The position numbers and the translations under genes were made by a program. A DNA stretch of 64,000 nucleotides from NCBI GenBank assembly GCA_013178295.1, contig JABLWW010000010.1:147517-211516 (forward strand). Direction: 5' to 3'. This document shows, piece after piece, positions 35,944 to 44,421 of this stretch. The DNA is from Anaerolineae bacterium (lineage in GTDB: Bacteria > Chloroflexota > Anaerolineae > Anaerolineales > Anaerolineaceae). Position 1 is the first letter of the stretch. Every line of letters starts with the position of its first letter. The notes under the pieces were generated by a model, which ran no database searches, was not told the origin of the DNA, and saw only the letters and a list, made by a program, of their open reading frames with translations.

Positions 35944-36048
35944 CAGTGCAGTTATGGAAGACGATGATGCCTCGCCAATGTTGAGCGGCGTGCCGAAAGC
36001 GTTTTGAAAGTGGGGAGACGGTTGAGGGTTTTTCGGCAACTTCATTTC

Positions 36049-36077
36049 TCCCTGCTATCCGGCGAGGGAAGTTTTTT
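36049..36077 (+). terminator. Terminator-like hairpin with T6 in the leader of the GNAT gene
   Basis: TCCCT (36049-36053) pairs with AGGGA (36065-36069), the pairing may extend past a bulge, and TTTTTT follows at 36072-36077. The stem is short, so intrinsic termination is uncertain. Placed between promoter and gene, it could serve attenuation. I do not recognise a known riboswitch in the leader. Confidence 0.4.
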
Positions 36078-36094
36078 GTTGACGAGGCGGGGGT

Positions 36095-36589
36095 TTGCGT
36101 AAAATGGATTTGCCGGGCTTTATTGTTCCAGCCGGCGCGCAAGATGCGGAGTCTATCCACGAGATTACTGCTTCGGCTGGCAATTTTTCACCTGAGGAGG
36201 TGGCCACAGTTGATGAGCTTTTTGGGGAGTATCTTCAGCAGGGTGGAAAGGCTGGCGACTATAATTTTCTGGTGTATCGCGAGGATGGGGGTGTTTTGGG
36301 ATATGCGTGTTATGGGCCGCGCCCGTTGACCCAGGGCACGTATGACCTTTACTGGCTTGCCACTAACCCACGGTGTCAGAAGCGGGGAATAGGGTTGGCT
36401 TTGTTGCGCCGTGTGGAAGAGGAAGTGCGCCGTTTGGGTGGCAGATTGCTGGTGATTGAGACTTCTGGCAGAGAGGACTACCAGTCCGTGCGGCGCTTTT
36501 ATCTCAACGCTGGCTGTATCTTGGCTTCCACCATCCGGGATTTTTATAAACCGGGTGATGACCTGGTGTTGTTTGTCAGGTATGTGTGA
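36095..36589 (+). CDS. GNAT-family N-acetyltransferase
   Basis: A 164-residue acetyl-CoA-dependent acyltransferase. The acetyl-CoA loop is RCQKRGIGLALL (about residues 93-104), followed by LLVIETSG and the C-terminal FYLNAGCILASTIRDFYKPGDDLV. This C-terminal block is typical of GNATs often found beside ATP-grasp ligases. A TTG start at 36095 has a well-placed GAGG 7 bases upstream. ATG 36104 is the alternative, three codons later. It is followed after 51 bases by the ATP-grasp ligase. The substrate is probably an amino group of a small molecule or peptide. Confidence 0.85.
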   Translation: MRKMDLPGFIVPAGAQDAESIHEITASAGNFSPEEVATVDELFGEYLQQGGKAGDYNFLVYREDGGVLGYACYGPRPLTQGTYDLYWLATNPRCQKRGIGLALLRRVEEEVRRLGGRLLVIETSGREDYQSVRRFYLNAGCILASTIRDFYKPGDDLVLFVRYV

Positions 36590-36640
36590 TTTTTGCCAGT
36601 ATGCCCTTGGGGTAATGCGGCTGGGAATGTCGAGGGAGTG

Positions 36641-37747
36641 ATGGAGAGCGGAGAAGTAAGGATAGGGGTTTTGTACAATCAGGAGAGCAGTATCCAGCGT
36701 GGTGAACCGTATGAGCTGCTGGCACTTCAGGAAACAACCCAAGTGGCACACCTGTTGTGTGAAACGATCCAATCTCTGGGCTACCCCGTGTTTGAAATTC
36801 CTGTTGTTGGCTCTTTATATGATTTGCAACAACGTTTAAGCCAGCTTTCCCCTGAAGATACGTTCATTTTCAGTGTTTGTGATGAATTTGAAGGCAGCGG
36901 GGTGGGGGTGGCGCGGGTGATTGCGCTGGTGGAGGACATGGGGTTTGCGCACACGGGGGCTTCGCCTGAGACGATTATCCTCTGTACCGATAAAGCTGCC
37001 GCCAAGCAGCGCATGGCGGCTTGTGGCATTCCTACCCCAGCGTATGAGGTTTTTACCCGACCTATTCAGCAAGCCAGACTATCCTTTCCCGTTTTTGTCA
37101 AACCAGTGAGTGAAGATGGCAGTCTTGGAATAGCCAGGTCTTCGGTGGCGCGTGACCAGGCTGAATTGGTTGAACGCGTGCAATATGTACTGGAGAAATA
37201 CCATCAGCCAGCGCTTGTCGAGCGTTTTATCCCCGGCAGGGAGTTTTCGGTTGCCATGTGGGGCAATGAGCGTGTGGAATTACTACCTATATCAGAGATT
37301 GATTATTCACGGGTGCGCGACCCGCTGCGTCAGTTTTTGACGTTTCACTCAAAGTGGGTAACCGAGTCGGAAGAGTTCACAATAACCCCCCCGCGCTGTC
37401 CGGCTGCGCTCTCAGGCGCAGCTTTGCAGCGGGTCAGTGCAGTGGCGCGGCGTGCATTTCGTTCTTTTGGTCTGCGGGATTTTGGGCGCGTCGATATCCG
37501 CTATTATAATGGTGTGCCGTATGTGCTGGATGTTAATGAAATACCTGATATGGATCCTGCCTCGGGCTTTTTCTCCTCCGCGGCGAAACGCGGCTATTCT
37601 TACCCCGAAGCCGTGAAACGGGTGTTGGAAATCGCCCTCCTGCGTCATCGCAGCCAGCAATATGGGCTTGTTCAGCAAACAGCGCGGCAGCGAGCGCGCC
37701 GCAGGACAGGTGTGGCTTGCCGCACGAAAGTAGCGGCTGTGGCTTAG
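36641..37747 (+). CDS. ATP-grasp ligase of the D-Ala-D-Ala ligase family
   Basis: A 368-residue ATP-grasp enzyme. ATP-binding parts include PVFVKPVSEDGSLG (Lys and Gly-rich loop) and ALVERFIPGREFSVA. Metal-binding acidic residues are in FGRVDIRYYNG and LDVNEIPDMDP. It resembles Ddl, but the C-terminal motif has NEIPDM where cell-wall Ddl usually has NTLPGM, so another amino acid may be used. The start at 36641 is fixed by GAGGGAG just upstream. A basic tail of about 30 residues follows the fold. It ends in a 4-base overlap with convergent surE. Paired with the GNAT gene upstream, it may make and acylate an amide-bonded product. Confidence 0.82.
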   Translation: MESGEVRIGVLYNQESSIQRGEPYELLALQETTQVAHLLCETIQSLGYPVFEIPVVGSLYDLQQRLSQLSPEDTFIFSVCDEFEGSGVGVARVIALVEDMGFAHTGASPETIILCTDKAAAKQRMAACGIPTPAYEVFTRPIQQARLSFPVFVKPVSEDGSLGIARSSVARDQAELVERVQYVLEKYHQPALVERFIPGREFSVAMWGNERVELLPISEIDYSRVRDPLRQFLTFHSKWVTESEEFTITPPRCPAALSGAALQRVSAVARRAFRSFGLRDFGRVDIRYYNGVPYVLDVNEIPDMDPASGFFSSAAKRGYSYPEAVKRVLEIALLRHRSQQYGLVQQTARQRARRRTGVACRTKVAAVA

Positions 37748-38604
37748 TGGGCTGACGGCATGGCAGACTGTTGAGACTGGGAACCGCTGTCCAAAAGCTT
37801 TCGGAATTGGCGTTCCAGGTCTGCCAGGTCAACGCGCGAGGTTTGATCGAGGCTCAGCGGCGTCACTGAGACGATTTTGCTGAAAGCCAGGGCATAAGCA
37901 TCTGTATCCTCTCCAACCTCTTCTGGTTTGATGTTCATATAGCCGCTGATGCGTCCGGGGTCTTGCCAACCGCCTTTACGTTCAGCTGTGGGAATCCAAT
38001 AGCGGTGGCGCGCCAGGCGGGTGATGTGCCAGGGTGTTTGGGGTGTGGCGTTGTCGGGCACATCAATTTTGAGCAGGTCAACATCCGGTGGCAAGGGGTG
38101 GGCGAGCACCATGCGGGCAAACAGTGCAGTGAAATGCGCCGCAGTGGAAAAGTTGAAATCGGTGGAGTAGCTCAGCCAGGCTTCCTCTTTGACCTGTAAT
38201 GATACCGCAATAGCGGGGATGTTAAGAGCGGCTGCTTCCAGCGCAGCTCCCACTGTGCCGGAGAGCGTAATTGCGGTGCCGATGTTTTCACCATAGTTGA
38301 TACCGGAGACAACTAGGTCGGGGCGCTGCGGCATGATCTCCAGCACGGCGTGTAAAACCGCTTGGGCTGGCGTACCCCCGATAGCAAAAGTGTCCCATTC
38401 CTGATTGCCAATTTGCAGTTTGCGAATTTCGATTTTGCCATCCGAAGAAAGCGGCAGACTGCGTCCGCTGGCAGAGGTTTGCTCACGCGGGGCAGCTACA
38501 GTAACATACCCTACAGCCGAAAGTGCCCGCGCTGCTGCCCACAGACCGGGGGACTCGATGCCATCGTCATTTGTCAGCAAGATTTGCGCTTTCGTTTTCA
38601 CCAC
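37744..38604 (-). CDS. surE: 5'/3'-nucleotidase SurE
   Basis: A 286-residue metal-dependent nucleotide monophosphatase linked to stationary-phase survival. The metal ligands are seen in LLTNDDGIESPG (Asp-Asp near residue 13) and SASGRSLP. VSGINYGENIG carries the conserved Asn near residue 100, and GTPAQAVLHA is also present. The C-terminal extension of about 30 residues is variable in the family. Last gene of the long minus-strand operon that starts at the HD-GYP gene, 7 bases after galE. Confidence 0.95.
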   Translation of the reverse strand: MVKTKAQILLTNDDGIESPGLWAAARALSAVGYVTVAAPREQTSASGRSLPLSSDGKIEIRKLQIGNQEWDTFAIGGTPAQAVLHAVLEIMPQRPDLVVSGINYGENIGTAITLSGTVGAALEAAALNIPAIAVSLQVKEEAWLSYSTDFNFSTAAHFTALFARMVLAHPLPPDVDLLKIDVPDNATPQTPWHITRLARHRYWIPTAERKGGWQDPGRISGYMNIKPEEVGEDTDAYALAFSKIVSVTPLSLDQTSRVDLADLERQFRKLLDSGSQSQQSAMPSAH

Positions 38605-38611
38605 TTAACAC

Positions 38612-39625
38612 CTAGCCATAAGATAAAATGCGATCGCGGATTTCTCCCCATTTCAATGCGTCGGCGATGCCTTTCTCGATAGGCAGTTCTGCCTTCCAGA
38701 GCAACCAATCGCGGGCGCGGTCGGCATTGGCATAAGCTCCGGCGACATCGCCTGGTCTGGGGGGGGCTTCGCGCTTGTTGATAGCTCTTCCGTATACCTT
38801 CTCAAAGGCATCAACCATTTCGCGCACGGTAACGCCTTTGCCGGTGCCAAGATTGATAATCAGGTAATTGTCTTGCGGGTTGCCTGCGCGGGCAAAGACG
38901 CCGGCAAAATCGGTTACGGCTTTGACGTGTGCCTGGGCTAAATCCCAGACGTGAATGTAATCGCGGATACCCGTGCCATCGCGCGTGTTCCAGTTTGTAC
39001 CAGTAATTTCAAAGAAGGGCTGTTTGCCCAATGCGGTGTCAACCAGCTTTCCCAGAATGTGAGTAGGTTGGGGTACGTGTATCCCTGAACGCATTTGCGG
39101 GTCTGCGCCAATGGGATTGAAGTAGCGCAGGGCGATGCCCTGCATGCCGTATGCCTGGCAAAAGTCTTTCAATACCAGCTCCATCATCATTTTTGTGCGG
39201 GCGTAGGGATTGGTTGGGTTAATAGGCGAGGTCTCAGTAACCATAAAACCAGGCACGACGTCATATATCGAAGCCGAGGAACTGAATACAACGCGTTTAG
39301 CCCCCAATGTATTTAGATGGTGAAATAGCTGGATGGACTTGGCGACGTTTTCCGTGTAGTATTCATAGGGGCGTTCAACCGATTCGGGGATGACGATCAG
39401 CGCGGCACAATGAATGGTGGCATAGATATCAGGGTGCTGCTCGAAAATGGTCTGGACAGCGTGCTCATCGGCGATGTCTGCCTGATAGAAGATACGCCCG
39501 CGGGTGAATTCTATCCTTCCGGTAATCAGGGAATCCAAAATAACCGGGGTGTGCCCAGCATCGATAAGAGCAGAACATACCGTGCTGCCAATATATCCTG
39601 CTCCGCCAGTGATTAAGAACTTCAT
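38612..39625 (-). CDS. galE: UDP-glucose 4-epimerase
   Basis: A 337-residue SDR-fold enzyme that interconverts UDP-glucose and UDP-galactose. It has the NAD-binding GGAGYIGSTV at the N-terminus, SSSASIYD for the catalytic Ser, and YARTKMMME for the Tyr-xxx-Lys pair. RYFNPIGADP and GTGIRDYIHVWDLA are typical of GalE. It supplies UDP-galactose for surface glycans. It lies 22 bases after the aminotransferase and 7 bases before surE. Confidence 0.94.
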   Translation of the reverse strand: MKFLITGGAGYIGSTVCSALIDAGHTPVILDSLITGRIEFTRGRIFYQADIADEHAVQTIFEQHPDIYATIHCAALIVIPESVERPYEYYTENVAKSIQLFHHLNTLGAKRVVFSSSASIYDVVPGFMVTETSPINPTNPYARTKMMMELVLKDFCQAYGMQGIALRYFNPIGADPQMRSGIHVPQPTHILGKLVDTALGKQPFFEITGTNWNTRDGTGIRDYIHVWDLAQAHVKAVTDFAGVFARAGNPQDNYLIINLGTGKGVTVREMVDAFEKVYGRAINKREAPPRPGDVAGAYANADRARDWLLWKAELPIEKGIADALKWGEIRDRILSYG

Positions 39626-39647
39626 GGTGTCTCCATAGAGCGAAGTG

Positions 39648-40865
39648 TCATTGCATCATTTTATGTAGAACATGACCTAGACGGTGAATGCCTTCGTTGA
39701 TCATTTGTGGGGTTGCATTGGAAAAGTTGAGGCGCATGGTGTTCTCACCACCGCCGTTGGGGAAGAAGGAATCCCCGGGGATGATGACGACCTTTTCCTT
39801 CACTGATTCTTCCAGTACCTTCCTCGCGTTCATTCCTGGAGGGAGTGTCACCCACAGAAAAAGCCCGCCTTGCGGATGTGTCCATTGGATGCCTCGCGGA
39901 AAATGCTCTTCCAGAGCCTCCAGCATGACATCGCGCCGCTCACGATATACCTGGCAAATTTTTTTGATGTGCTGGTCAAGAAAGTCACCTTTCCCCACTT
40001 CGCAGGCAACGTACTGACTGAATGTGGAAGTGTGCAGGTCAGTACCCTGTTTTGCCAGTGACATCTTATGGATGACTTCGCGTGGGGCGATGATCCATGC
40101 CAGCCGTAAGCCAGGCGCCATGATCTTGGAAAAGGTACCCAGATAAAGGACATTTCCATCGTATACGTCAGGGGAATTGCGCATCTGACAATCCAGCACC
40201 TCTACGGCGGGCAGATGTTCTCCTTCAAAACGCAGCTGACCGTAGGGGTCATCTTCCACGATAAATACGCCATACTGATTCGCCAGTTCCACAATGCGTT
40301 TTCTGCGTTCGAGCGAGATGGTAACCCCAGTCGGGTTTTGAAAATTGGGCAGCACGTATATAAACTTGGGCTTTTGTTGCAATGCTGTCTCCAGATGTTC
40401 AGTCATCATGCCGTTTTCATCCGAGGGGACGCTAATGTATTGTGCGCCATAGGCGTTCCAGGCTTGCAGCGCGCCCAAATAAGTGGGTGATTCCACAAGT
40501 ATTCGATCGCCGCGGTTGATAAAGATTTTGCCGATCAGGTCTAATGCCTGTTGTGATCCAGAGGTAACCAGAACGTTTTCAGGGGAAACGTTCATCCCGT
40601 AGCGGTTGCTACGCTGTGCGATCATTTCGCGCAGCTCTAGAACCCCCTCGGTGACTCCATATTGCAATGCTGTTTGCCCATTGACTTGCAACACGGTATC
40701 ACATGCCTGGCGAAAAGTCTCCACGGGGAAGACTTCCGGCGCTGGGAAGCCGCCGCCGAACGAGATGTAGCCTGGCTTGCTGGAAAGCTTCAATAGTTCG
40801 CGTATGGCGGAAGCTTTCATCGCTTGTGTACGTTGAGCAAAACGCTCGTCCCATGGATTGTGCAT
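39648..40865 (-). CDS. PLP-dependent aminotransferase (2-aminoadipate/aromatic type, class I)
   Basis: A 405-residue fold-type I aminotransferase of the group containing LysN and MocR-like transferase domains, without the HTH domain. Features are GGFPAPEVFP near the N-terminus, QYGVTEGVLELRE, VTSGSQQALDLIGK, PNFQNPTGVTIS, the Asp in EDDPYGQLRF, and the PLP Lys in GTFSKIMAPGLRLAW. The substrate could be 2-aminoadipate, a branched-chain or an aromatic amino acid. ATG 40865 is chosen because GGAGAAG precedes it by 4 bases, and the upstream in-frame ATG (40901) would overlap holA. It is 16 bases from holA. Confidence 0.9.
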   Translation of the reverse strand: MHNPWDERFAQRTQAMKASAIRELLKLSSKPGYISFGGGFPAPEVFPVETFRQACDTVLQVNGQTALQYGVTEGVLELREMIAQRSNRYGMNVSPENVLVTSGSQQALDLIGKIFINRGDRILVESPTYLGALQAWNAYGAQYISVPSDENGMMTEHLETALQQKPKFIYVLPNFQNPTGVTISLERRKRIVELANQYGVFIVEDDPYGQLRFEGEHLPAVEVLDCQMRNSPDVYDGNVLYLGTFSKIMAPGLRLAWIIAPREVIHKMSLAKQGTDLHTSTFSQYVACEVGKGDFLDQHIKKICQVYRERRDVMLEALEEHFPRGIQWTHPQGGLFLWVTLPPGMNARKVLEESVKEKVVIIPGDSFFPNGGGENTMRLNFSNATPQMINEGIHRLGHVLHKMMQ

Positions 40866-40881
40866 GGCTCTTCTCCAAAAA

Positions 40882-41892
40882 TCAATGTGTAATTTGTGCA
40901 ATGAGGGTTTCCATTGCCAATTCAGCGCTAATCTGCCCAGTCTTAATCTGCTCGTCCAGTTCCAGCAGGCGGCGGTAAATCCATTTTAGTTCTGCAGTGG
41001 TAAAGAGGCGTGCATAACGGCAGAGTTTCTGGGCTACAAAAGCGTGCAGACCCATTTCCTGCTGGATTTTTTGTTCTGCGCTGCCCTCATCAATGATTTC
41101 GCGTGCCAGGAGCAGGTTGCGAAACTGATAAATAAACATGGCAAAGATTTCCAATGGCTGCATCCGTTCCAGCAGGTTGCACAGGTGATGCAAAGACTCA
41201 TGTCTGTTACGTTTTGCCAGAGAGTCGGTCAAATCAAAGATGTTTGCTTGGGTGGCGTTGGCGGTCAACAGTTCCACATCCTGAGTCTGGATAGGGCGTT
41301 CGAAATTGGTGTAGCTAAGCAGTTTCTCAATTTCCTGGTCTGCCAATCGGGTATCGTTGTCCACATAAGTTGCCAGCAGAACCGCTGCGTCTGCGTGGAT
41401 GGTGCCGTTTTTCTCTTTAATGCGCTTGGTGATCCACCCCGGCATAGATTTTTGGTCGGGGAGTTTTTGCACCTCTATTTTTACTTGCTCTTTGTTTTTT
41501 TCGATCCATTTGCGCAACCAGTGGCTGGTGGGAAAGCACTTCCACTCCTTTTTCTCAAAGGTATCTTCAACGGTCAGAACCAGGGTGGTGAAAGGCGGCA
41601 GGCTTTCCAGCAAGCGGATGAAGCGCCCCTGCGCTTCGCCGTCGTTTTTATTGATGCGGGCGAAAGGATTTGTCAATACCACCAGACGGCGTTCAGCCAG
41701 GAAGGGAATGCTAGCTGTGGCGGTGCGTATGTCATCCAGAGTGGATTGGTGACCATCCAGCCGACTGAAGTTTAGATCGGCGGTGGCTGGGTCGCCCAGC
41801 TGCGCATATAGGAGGCCGATTCGTTCCTGCATAGCAAACGCATCGTCGCCATGCAAAATGAGAATATGGGGGAAATCAGTTGTCTGGGGCAT
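40882..41892 (-). CDS. holA: DNA polymerase III delta subunit
   Basis: Clamp-loader subunit that opens the sliding clamp. The 336-residue length is normal. The N-terminal AAA+-like domain has ILHGDDAFAMQERI (degenerate P-loop) and LAERRLVVLTNPF. The middle and C-terminal helical regions (FDLTDSLAKRN, FAMFIYQFRNLLLA, RYARLFTTAELKWIYRRLLELD) match the family. Its start overlaps the DUF952 stop by 17 bases, and its own stop is 16 bases before the aminotransferase start. Confidence 0.92.
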   Translation of the reverse strand: MPQTTDFPHILILHGDDAFAMQERIGLLYAQLGDPATADLNFSRLDGHQSTLDDIRTATASIPFLAERRLVVLTNPFARINKNDGEAQGRFIRLLESLPPFTTLVLTVEDTFEKKEWKCFPTSHWLRKWIEKNKEQVKIEVQKLPDQKSMPGWITKRIKEKNGTIHADAAVLLATYVDNDTRLADQEIEKLLSYTNFERPIQTQDVELLTANATQANIFDLTDSLAKRNRHESLHHLCNLLERMQPLEIFAMFIYQFRNLLLAREIIDEGSAEQKIQQEMGLHAFVAQKLCRYARLFTTAELKWIYRRLLELDEQIKTGQISAELAMETLIAQITH

Positions 41893-42229
41893 CCGCTTCA
41901 GATGGTAGTGGTATTGAAAATGTTCCGTCTTTGTTTGGTTTTAATGCAACAACCTGTATCACTGCATCCAGATTGAGCGCGCCGTAGATGTGGGGGAAAA
42001 GCTCCTCACCACCGCTTGTGTTCTCATAGCGGATTTCAGCGCGCACTCGCTGCGGCTCAATACAGAGCATAAGCAGACCCTGCTGATTATAGTACAAAGT
42101 GTTCGCTGTTCTGGTGATTTGTTGTATGGTTGAGCAGTGGATGAAGCCCTCGGTCGAAAGGCTGTTTGGGTGGTAATCGCCATCCCGAAGGGCAATTTTC
42201 CATGCCGAGAGCGACGTGATGTGGTAAAT
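41876..42229 (-). CDS. DUF952 family protein
   Basis: A 117-residue protein of DUF952, with the N-terminal MIYHITSLSAW, EGFIHCSTIQQ (the conserved His-Cys), and FPHIYGALNLDAV. The family resembles a small enzyme of the ADP-ribosyltransferase-like fold, but no reaction is certain. Start ATG 42229 lies 4 bases after the PAS-gene stop (TGATATG), so translation is probably by reinitiation. An upstream TTG start (42274) inside the PAS gene is unlikely. Confidence 0.85.
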   Translation of the reverse strand: MYHITSLSAWKIALRDGDYHPNSLSTEGFIHCSTIQQITRTANTLYYNQQGLLMLCIEPQRVRAEIRYENTSGGEELFPHIYGALNLDAVIQVVALKPNKDGTFSIPLPSEADAPDN

Positions 42230-42233
42230 CATA

Positions 42234-42575
42234 TCAACCGCGCACAAAATGTGGCATTTCAGCAGGGATTTCAAGAGCCATCTCGACGAAACCGGCGTAT
42301 TGCCCGTCTCGATACCATGGGGATTGGTAAATCAGTTTCTTGATACCATGCTTCTGGATGGTATATACATTGCGCTGTCCGCTTTCGAGCATACGCTTGA
42401 GTTTGGTGCGTGCTGCTTCAGGGTGACAGTCCAGTACATTGCTACCAATCAGCTTCCTGCCGCCGTCATCAGCGAACATCCTGGCAGCGTAATCGTTCAT
42501 TTCCAGAATAATTCCCTGTGGGTCGCACACGGTAATACTTCCTGGGAATTCATCGATCCAGGCGTGTTTTTCCAT
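42234..42575 (-). CDS. Stand-alone PAS-domain protein
   Basis: A 113-residue single PAS domain: ITVCDPQGIILEMNDYAARMF, ADDGGRKLIGSNVLDCHP, then the strand-rich YTIQKHGIKKLIYQSPWY. No effector domain is attached. It lies 18 bases after the HD-GYP sensor gene and 4 bases before DUF952, so it may act as a sensor partner for the HD-GYP protein or be a free signal sink. The ligand is unknown. Confidence 0.82.
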   Translation of the reverse strand: MEKHAWIDEFPGSITVCDPQGIILEMNDYAARMFADDGGRKLIGSNVLDCHPEAARTKLKRMLESGQRNVYTIQKHGIKKLIYQSPWYRDGQYAGFVEMALEIPAEMPHFVRG

Positions 42576-42593
42576 AAATTGTCTCCTCTGGGT

Positions 42594-44087
42594 TCAATGT
42601 TTCTTTTTGTGAGCTTTCATCATGTTGTTAAATGCTTCAACCACATCCGGGTCAAACAGTTTGCCAGATTGCTCCTTAATGTAATTGAGCACCGTGTCGG
42701 TTGACCATCCATTCCGGTAGGGCTTATCAGCGCGCAGTGAGTCCCATACGTCAATCACCGAAAAGATGCGTGCTGCCAGGGGGATAACTTCTTCTTTCAA
42801 ACCGCGCGGGTAGCCGCTTCCATCCCAGCGTTCGTGATGACAGTATGGGATATCCAGTGCTGGGCGCAGGAATTTGATTGGGTAAATCAGTTCATAAGCA
42901 TACACCGGGTGCATTCGCATGACGTTCCATTCCTGGGGTGTCAGCTCGCCAGCTTTGAAAAGCACACGATCAGGTATGCCCATTTTGCCGATATCGTGCA
43001 ACAGGGCGCCACGCCTGATATGCACCAGATTGTGATCGCTGATCTCCATCATTTTTGCCAGTTGGATAGACAATTCTGTCACCCGTCGCGTGTGCCCTTC
43101 AGCTTCGGAGATGCGCAAATCTAGCCCGCGCGACCAGCCCTCAATCGTCAAATCATAGGCGATACTGAGTTCCAGGTTGGTGCGTTGCAAATTCTCGAAC
43201 AAGCGTGAGGTTTCAATTGCAGCAGCGGCTCGGCTGGCGAGGGTTTCTAGAAAAGCCTTCCATTCTGCATCGTGTGGGCGTGTTTCGCGCTCAAAGACTT
43301 CCAGGATACCAGCCACCTGTCCTTTTGTGATCAATGGCACACCGTAGTAGGCTACAAACTTGTCCTCAGACAGTAAAGCCGCGCGCGAGAATTCTTCCTG
43401 ACTTGCCAGATTCGGCACAAAGATTGTGCGCCGTTCCATAATCGCCTGACTTGCCAGCCCATCACCCAATCTTAGCTTTGTTTCGGATATGTTGGCGCTG
43501 CGGAAGCCTTGCCCAGCGGCATACTCCAGCGACTGGGTGTGTGGGTTGATCAATAGCAAATCGGTAGCATCCGCATGGAGTTGCCTGGTAATCTGGTCTA
43601 GCAATACGTTGATCATCATCGAAAGATTAAGGTCGCTGGCGAAGGTTTTCTCGATTTCATACAGGGCAGCGACTCTCTCTAGTTGTTTTCTGGTAAGAGC
43701 AGAAGATGCTCTTTTTTCCTCTTCGGCTTTTTTACGGGCGCTGATATCTCGGGCGACACAGACAAAAATTTCCTCTCCCTCCATCTGAGACTTTGACAGA
43801 CTGACTTCCACCGCAAGCTCGCTATGGTCTTTGCGGTAGTGTGTGGTTTCAAAGGTTATCCCGCCTGTATTGTGATGTGTCATCCTGCGTGTATGCGGCA
43901 GAAAACTTTCATCTGCTTCCAGGTCTTCCAGGCGCAGTTGTAACAGTTCTTCCATAGTGTAGCCATAATTGCTCAAGGTTGCCTGGTTTGCCCCAATGAT
44001 TTGTCGATCTTTGCCGCGCGCAAAGTAGATCATCTCCAGTGTGTTCTGCGCCAGAAGCTGGTAGAGAGTTTCTTGGGTAGGGCTCAT
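42594..44087 (-). CDS. PAS-GAF-HD-GYP cyclic-di-GMP phosphodiesterase
   Basis: A 497-residue soluble sensor enzyme. A PAS domain (about residues 5-125) is followed by a coiled linker, a GAF domain (about 150-300) and an HD-GYP domain (about 310-495). The HD residues are in LLHDIGKMGIPD, and HHERWDGSGYPRGL gives the GYP motif. It should hydrolyse cyclic di-GMP in response to two ligand inputs. First gene of a seven-gene minus-strand operon ending with surE. The predicted transcript start is only about 4 bases before the ATG. Confidence 0.94.
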   Translation of the reverse strand: MSPTQETLYQLLAQNTLEMIYFARGKDRQIIGANQATLSNYGYTMEELLQLRLEDLEADESFLPHTRRMTHHNTGGITFETTHYRKDHSELAVEVSLSKSQMEGEEIFVCVARDISARKKAEEEKRASSALTRKQLERVAALYEIEKTFASDLNLSMMINVLLDQITRQLHADATDLLLINPHTQSLEYAAGQGFRSANISETKLRLGDGLASQAIMERRTIFVPNLASQEEFSRAALLSEDKFVAYYGVPLITKGQVAGILEVFERETRPHDAEWKAFLETLASRAAAAIETSRLFENLQRTNLELSIAYDLTIEGWSRGLDLRISEAEGHTRRVTELSIQLAKMMEISDHNLVHIRRGALLHDIGKMGIPDRVLFKAGELTPQEWNVMRMHPVYAYELIYPIKFLRPALDIPYCHHERWDGSGYPRGLKEEVIPLAARIFSVIDVWDSLRADKPYRNGWSTDTVLNYIKEQSGKLFDPDVVEAFNNMMKAHKKKH

Positions 44088-44097
44088 TCTGTGGGTG

Positions 44098-44127
44098 ATT
44101 GTATCATGATGGTTGCAATCTATACAA
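44098..44127 (-). promoter_or_regulatory. Promoter of the HD-GYP/holA/galE/surE operon, near-leaderless
   Basis: Minus strand TTGTAT (44122-44127), 18 bases, TACAAT (44098-44103). Expected start is about 44091, four bases before the ATG at 44087. The -35 lies in the arm of the 44122-44163 hairpin. Confidence 0.5.
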
Positions 44128-44163
44128 ATAACGCAAAGGCGACAGCCTTTGCGTTATTTGTAT
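44122..44163 (-). terminator. Strong hairpin terminator after pspC (19-bp stem)
   Basis: A 19-bp perfect inverted repeat, 44122-44140 against 44145-44163, with a GACA/TGTC tetraloop. The core GCAAAGGC/GCCTTTGC is followed on the minus strand by the T-rich GTTATTTGTAT, and the mirror arm is A-rich, so it could terminate in both directions. It separates pspC from the operon starting at 44087. Confidence 0.8.
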
Positions 44164-44187
44164 GGTTGTTGAGCGGGTGCTTTGTCT

Positions 44188-44421
44188 TTAGTCTGATGAA
44201 GGTGTTTCCGATTGGTGGGACACCGTGACAGTTCTCACTTCTAATGGCATAACAATCCAGAGAATGAGGTAGATCAACAGCCCATGCCCGCCAAATAGGA
44301 AGAGAAGCACGAAGATCAGCCGCACGATAGAAGAATCCAGATTGAGATATTTAGCCAGCCCGCCGCAAACACCGGCGATCATTTTGTCACTATCTGAACG
44401 GTATAGTTTTCGATTTTCCAT
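44188..44421 (-). CDS. pspC: PspC-domain membrane protein
   Basis: A 77-residue PspC-type protein: LYRSDSDKMIAGVCGGLAKYLNLD at the N-terminus, then a transmembrane hairpin (LIFVLLFLFGGHGLLIYLILW). PspC members sense envelope stress, but stand-alone copies like this one are common and of unclear role. No pspA or other phage-shock gene is near. AAGGAGCG precedes the ATG by about 8 bases. Confidence 0.93.
   Translation of the reverse strand: MENRKLYRSDSDKMIAGVCGGLAKYLNLDSSIVRLIFVLLFLFGGHGLLIYLILWIVMPLEVRTVTVSHQSETPSSD

Noticed and set aside
36641..37747. Naming the ATP-grasp gene ddl
   Set aside because: The C-terminal motif departs from cell-wall Ddl and the neighbour is a GNAT rather than mur genes, so only the family was stated.
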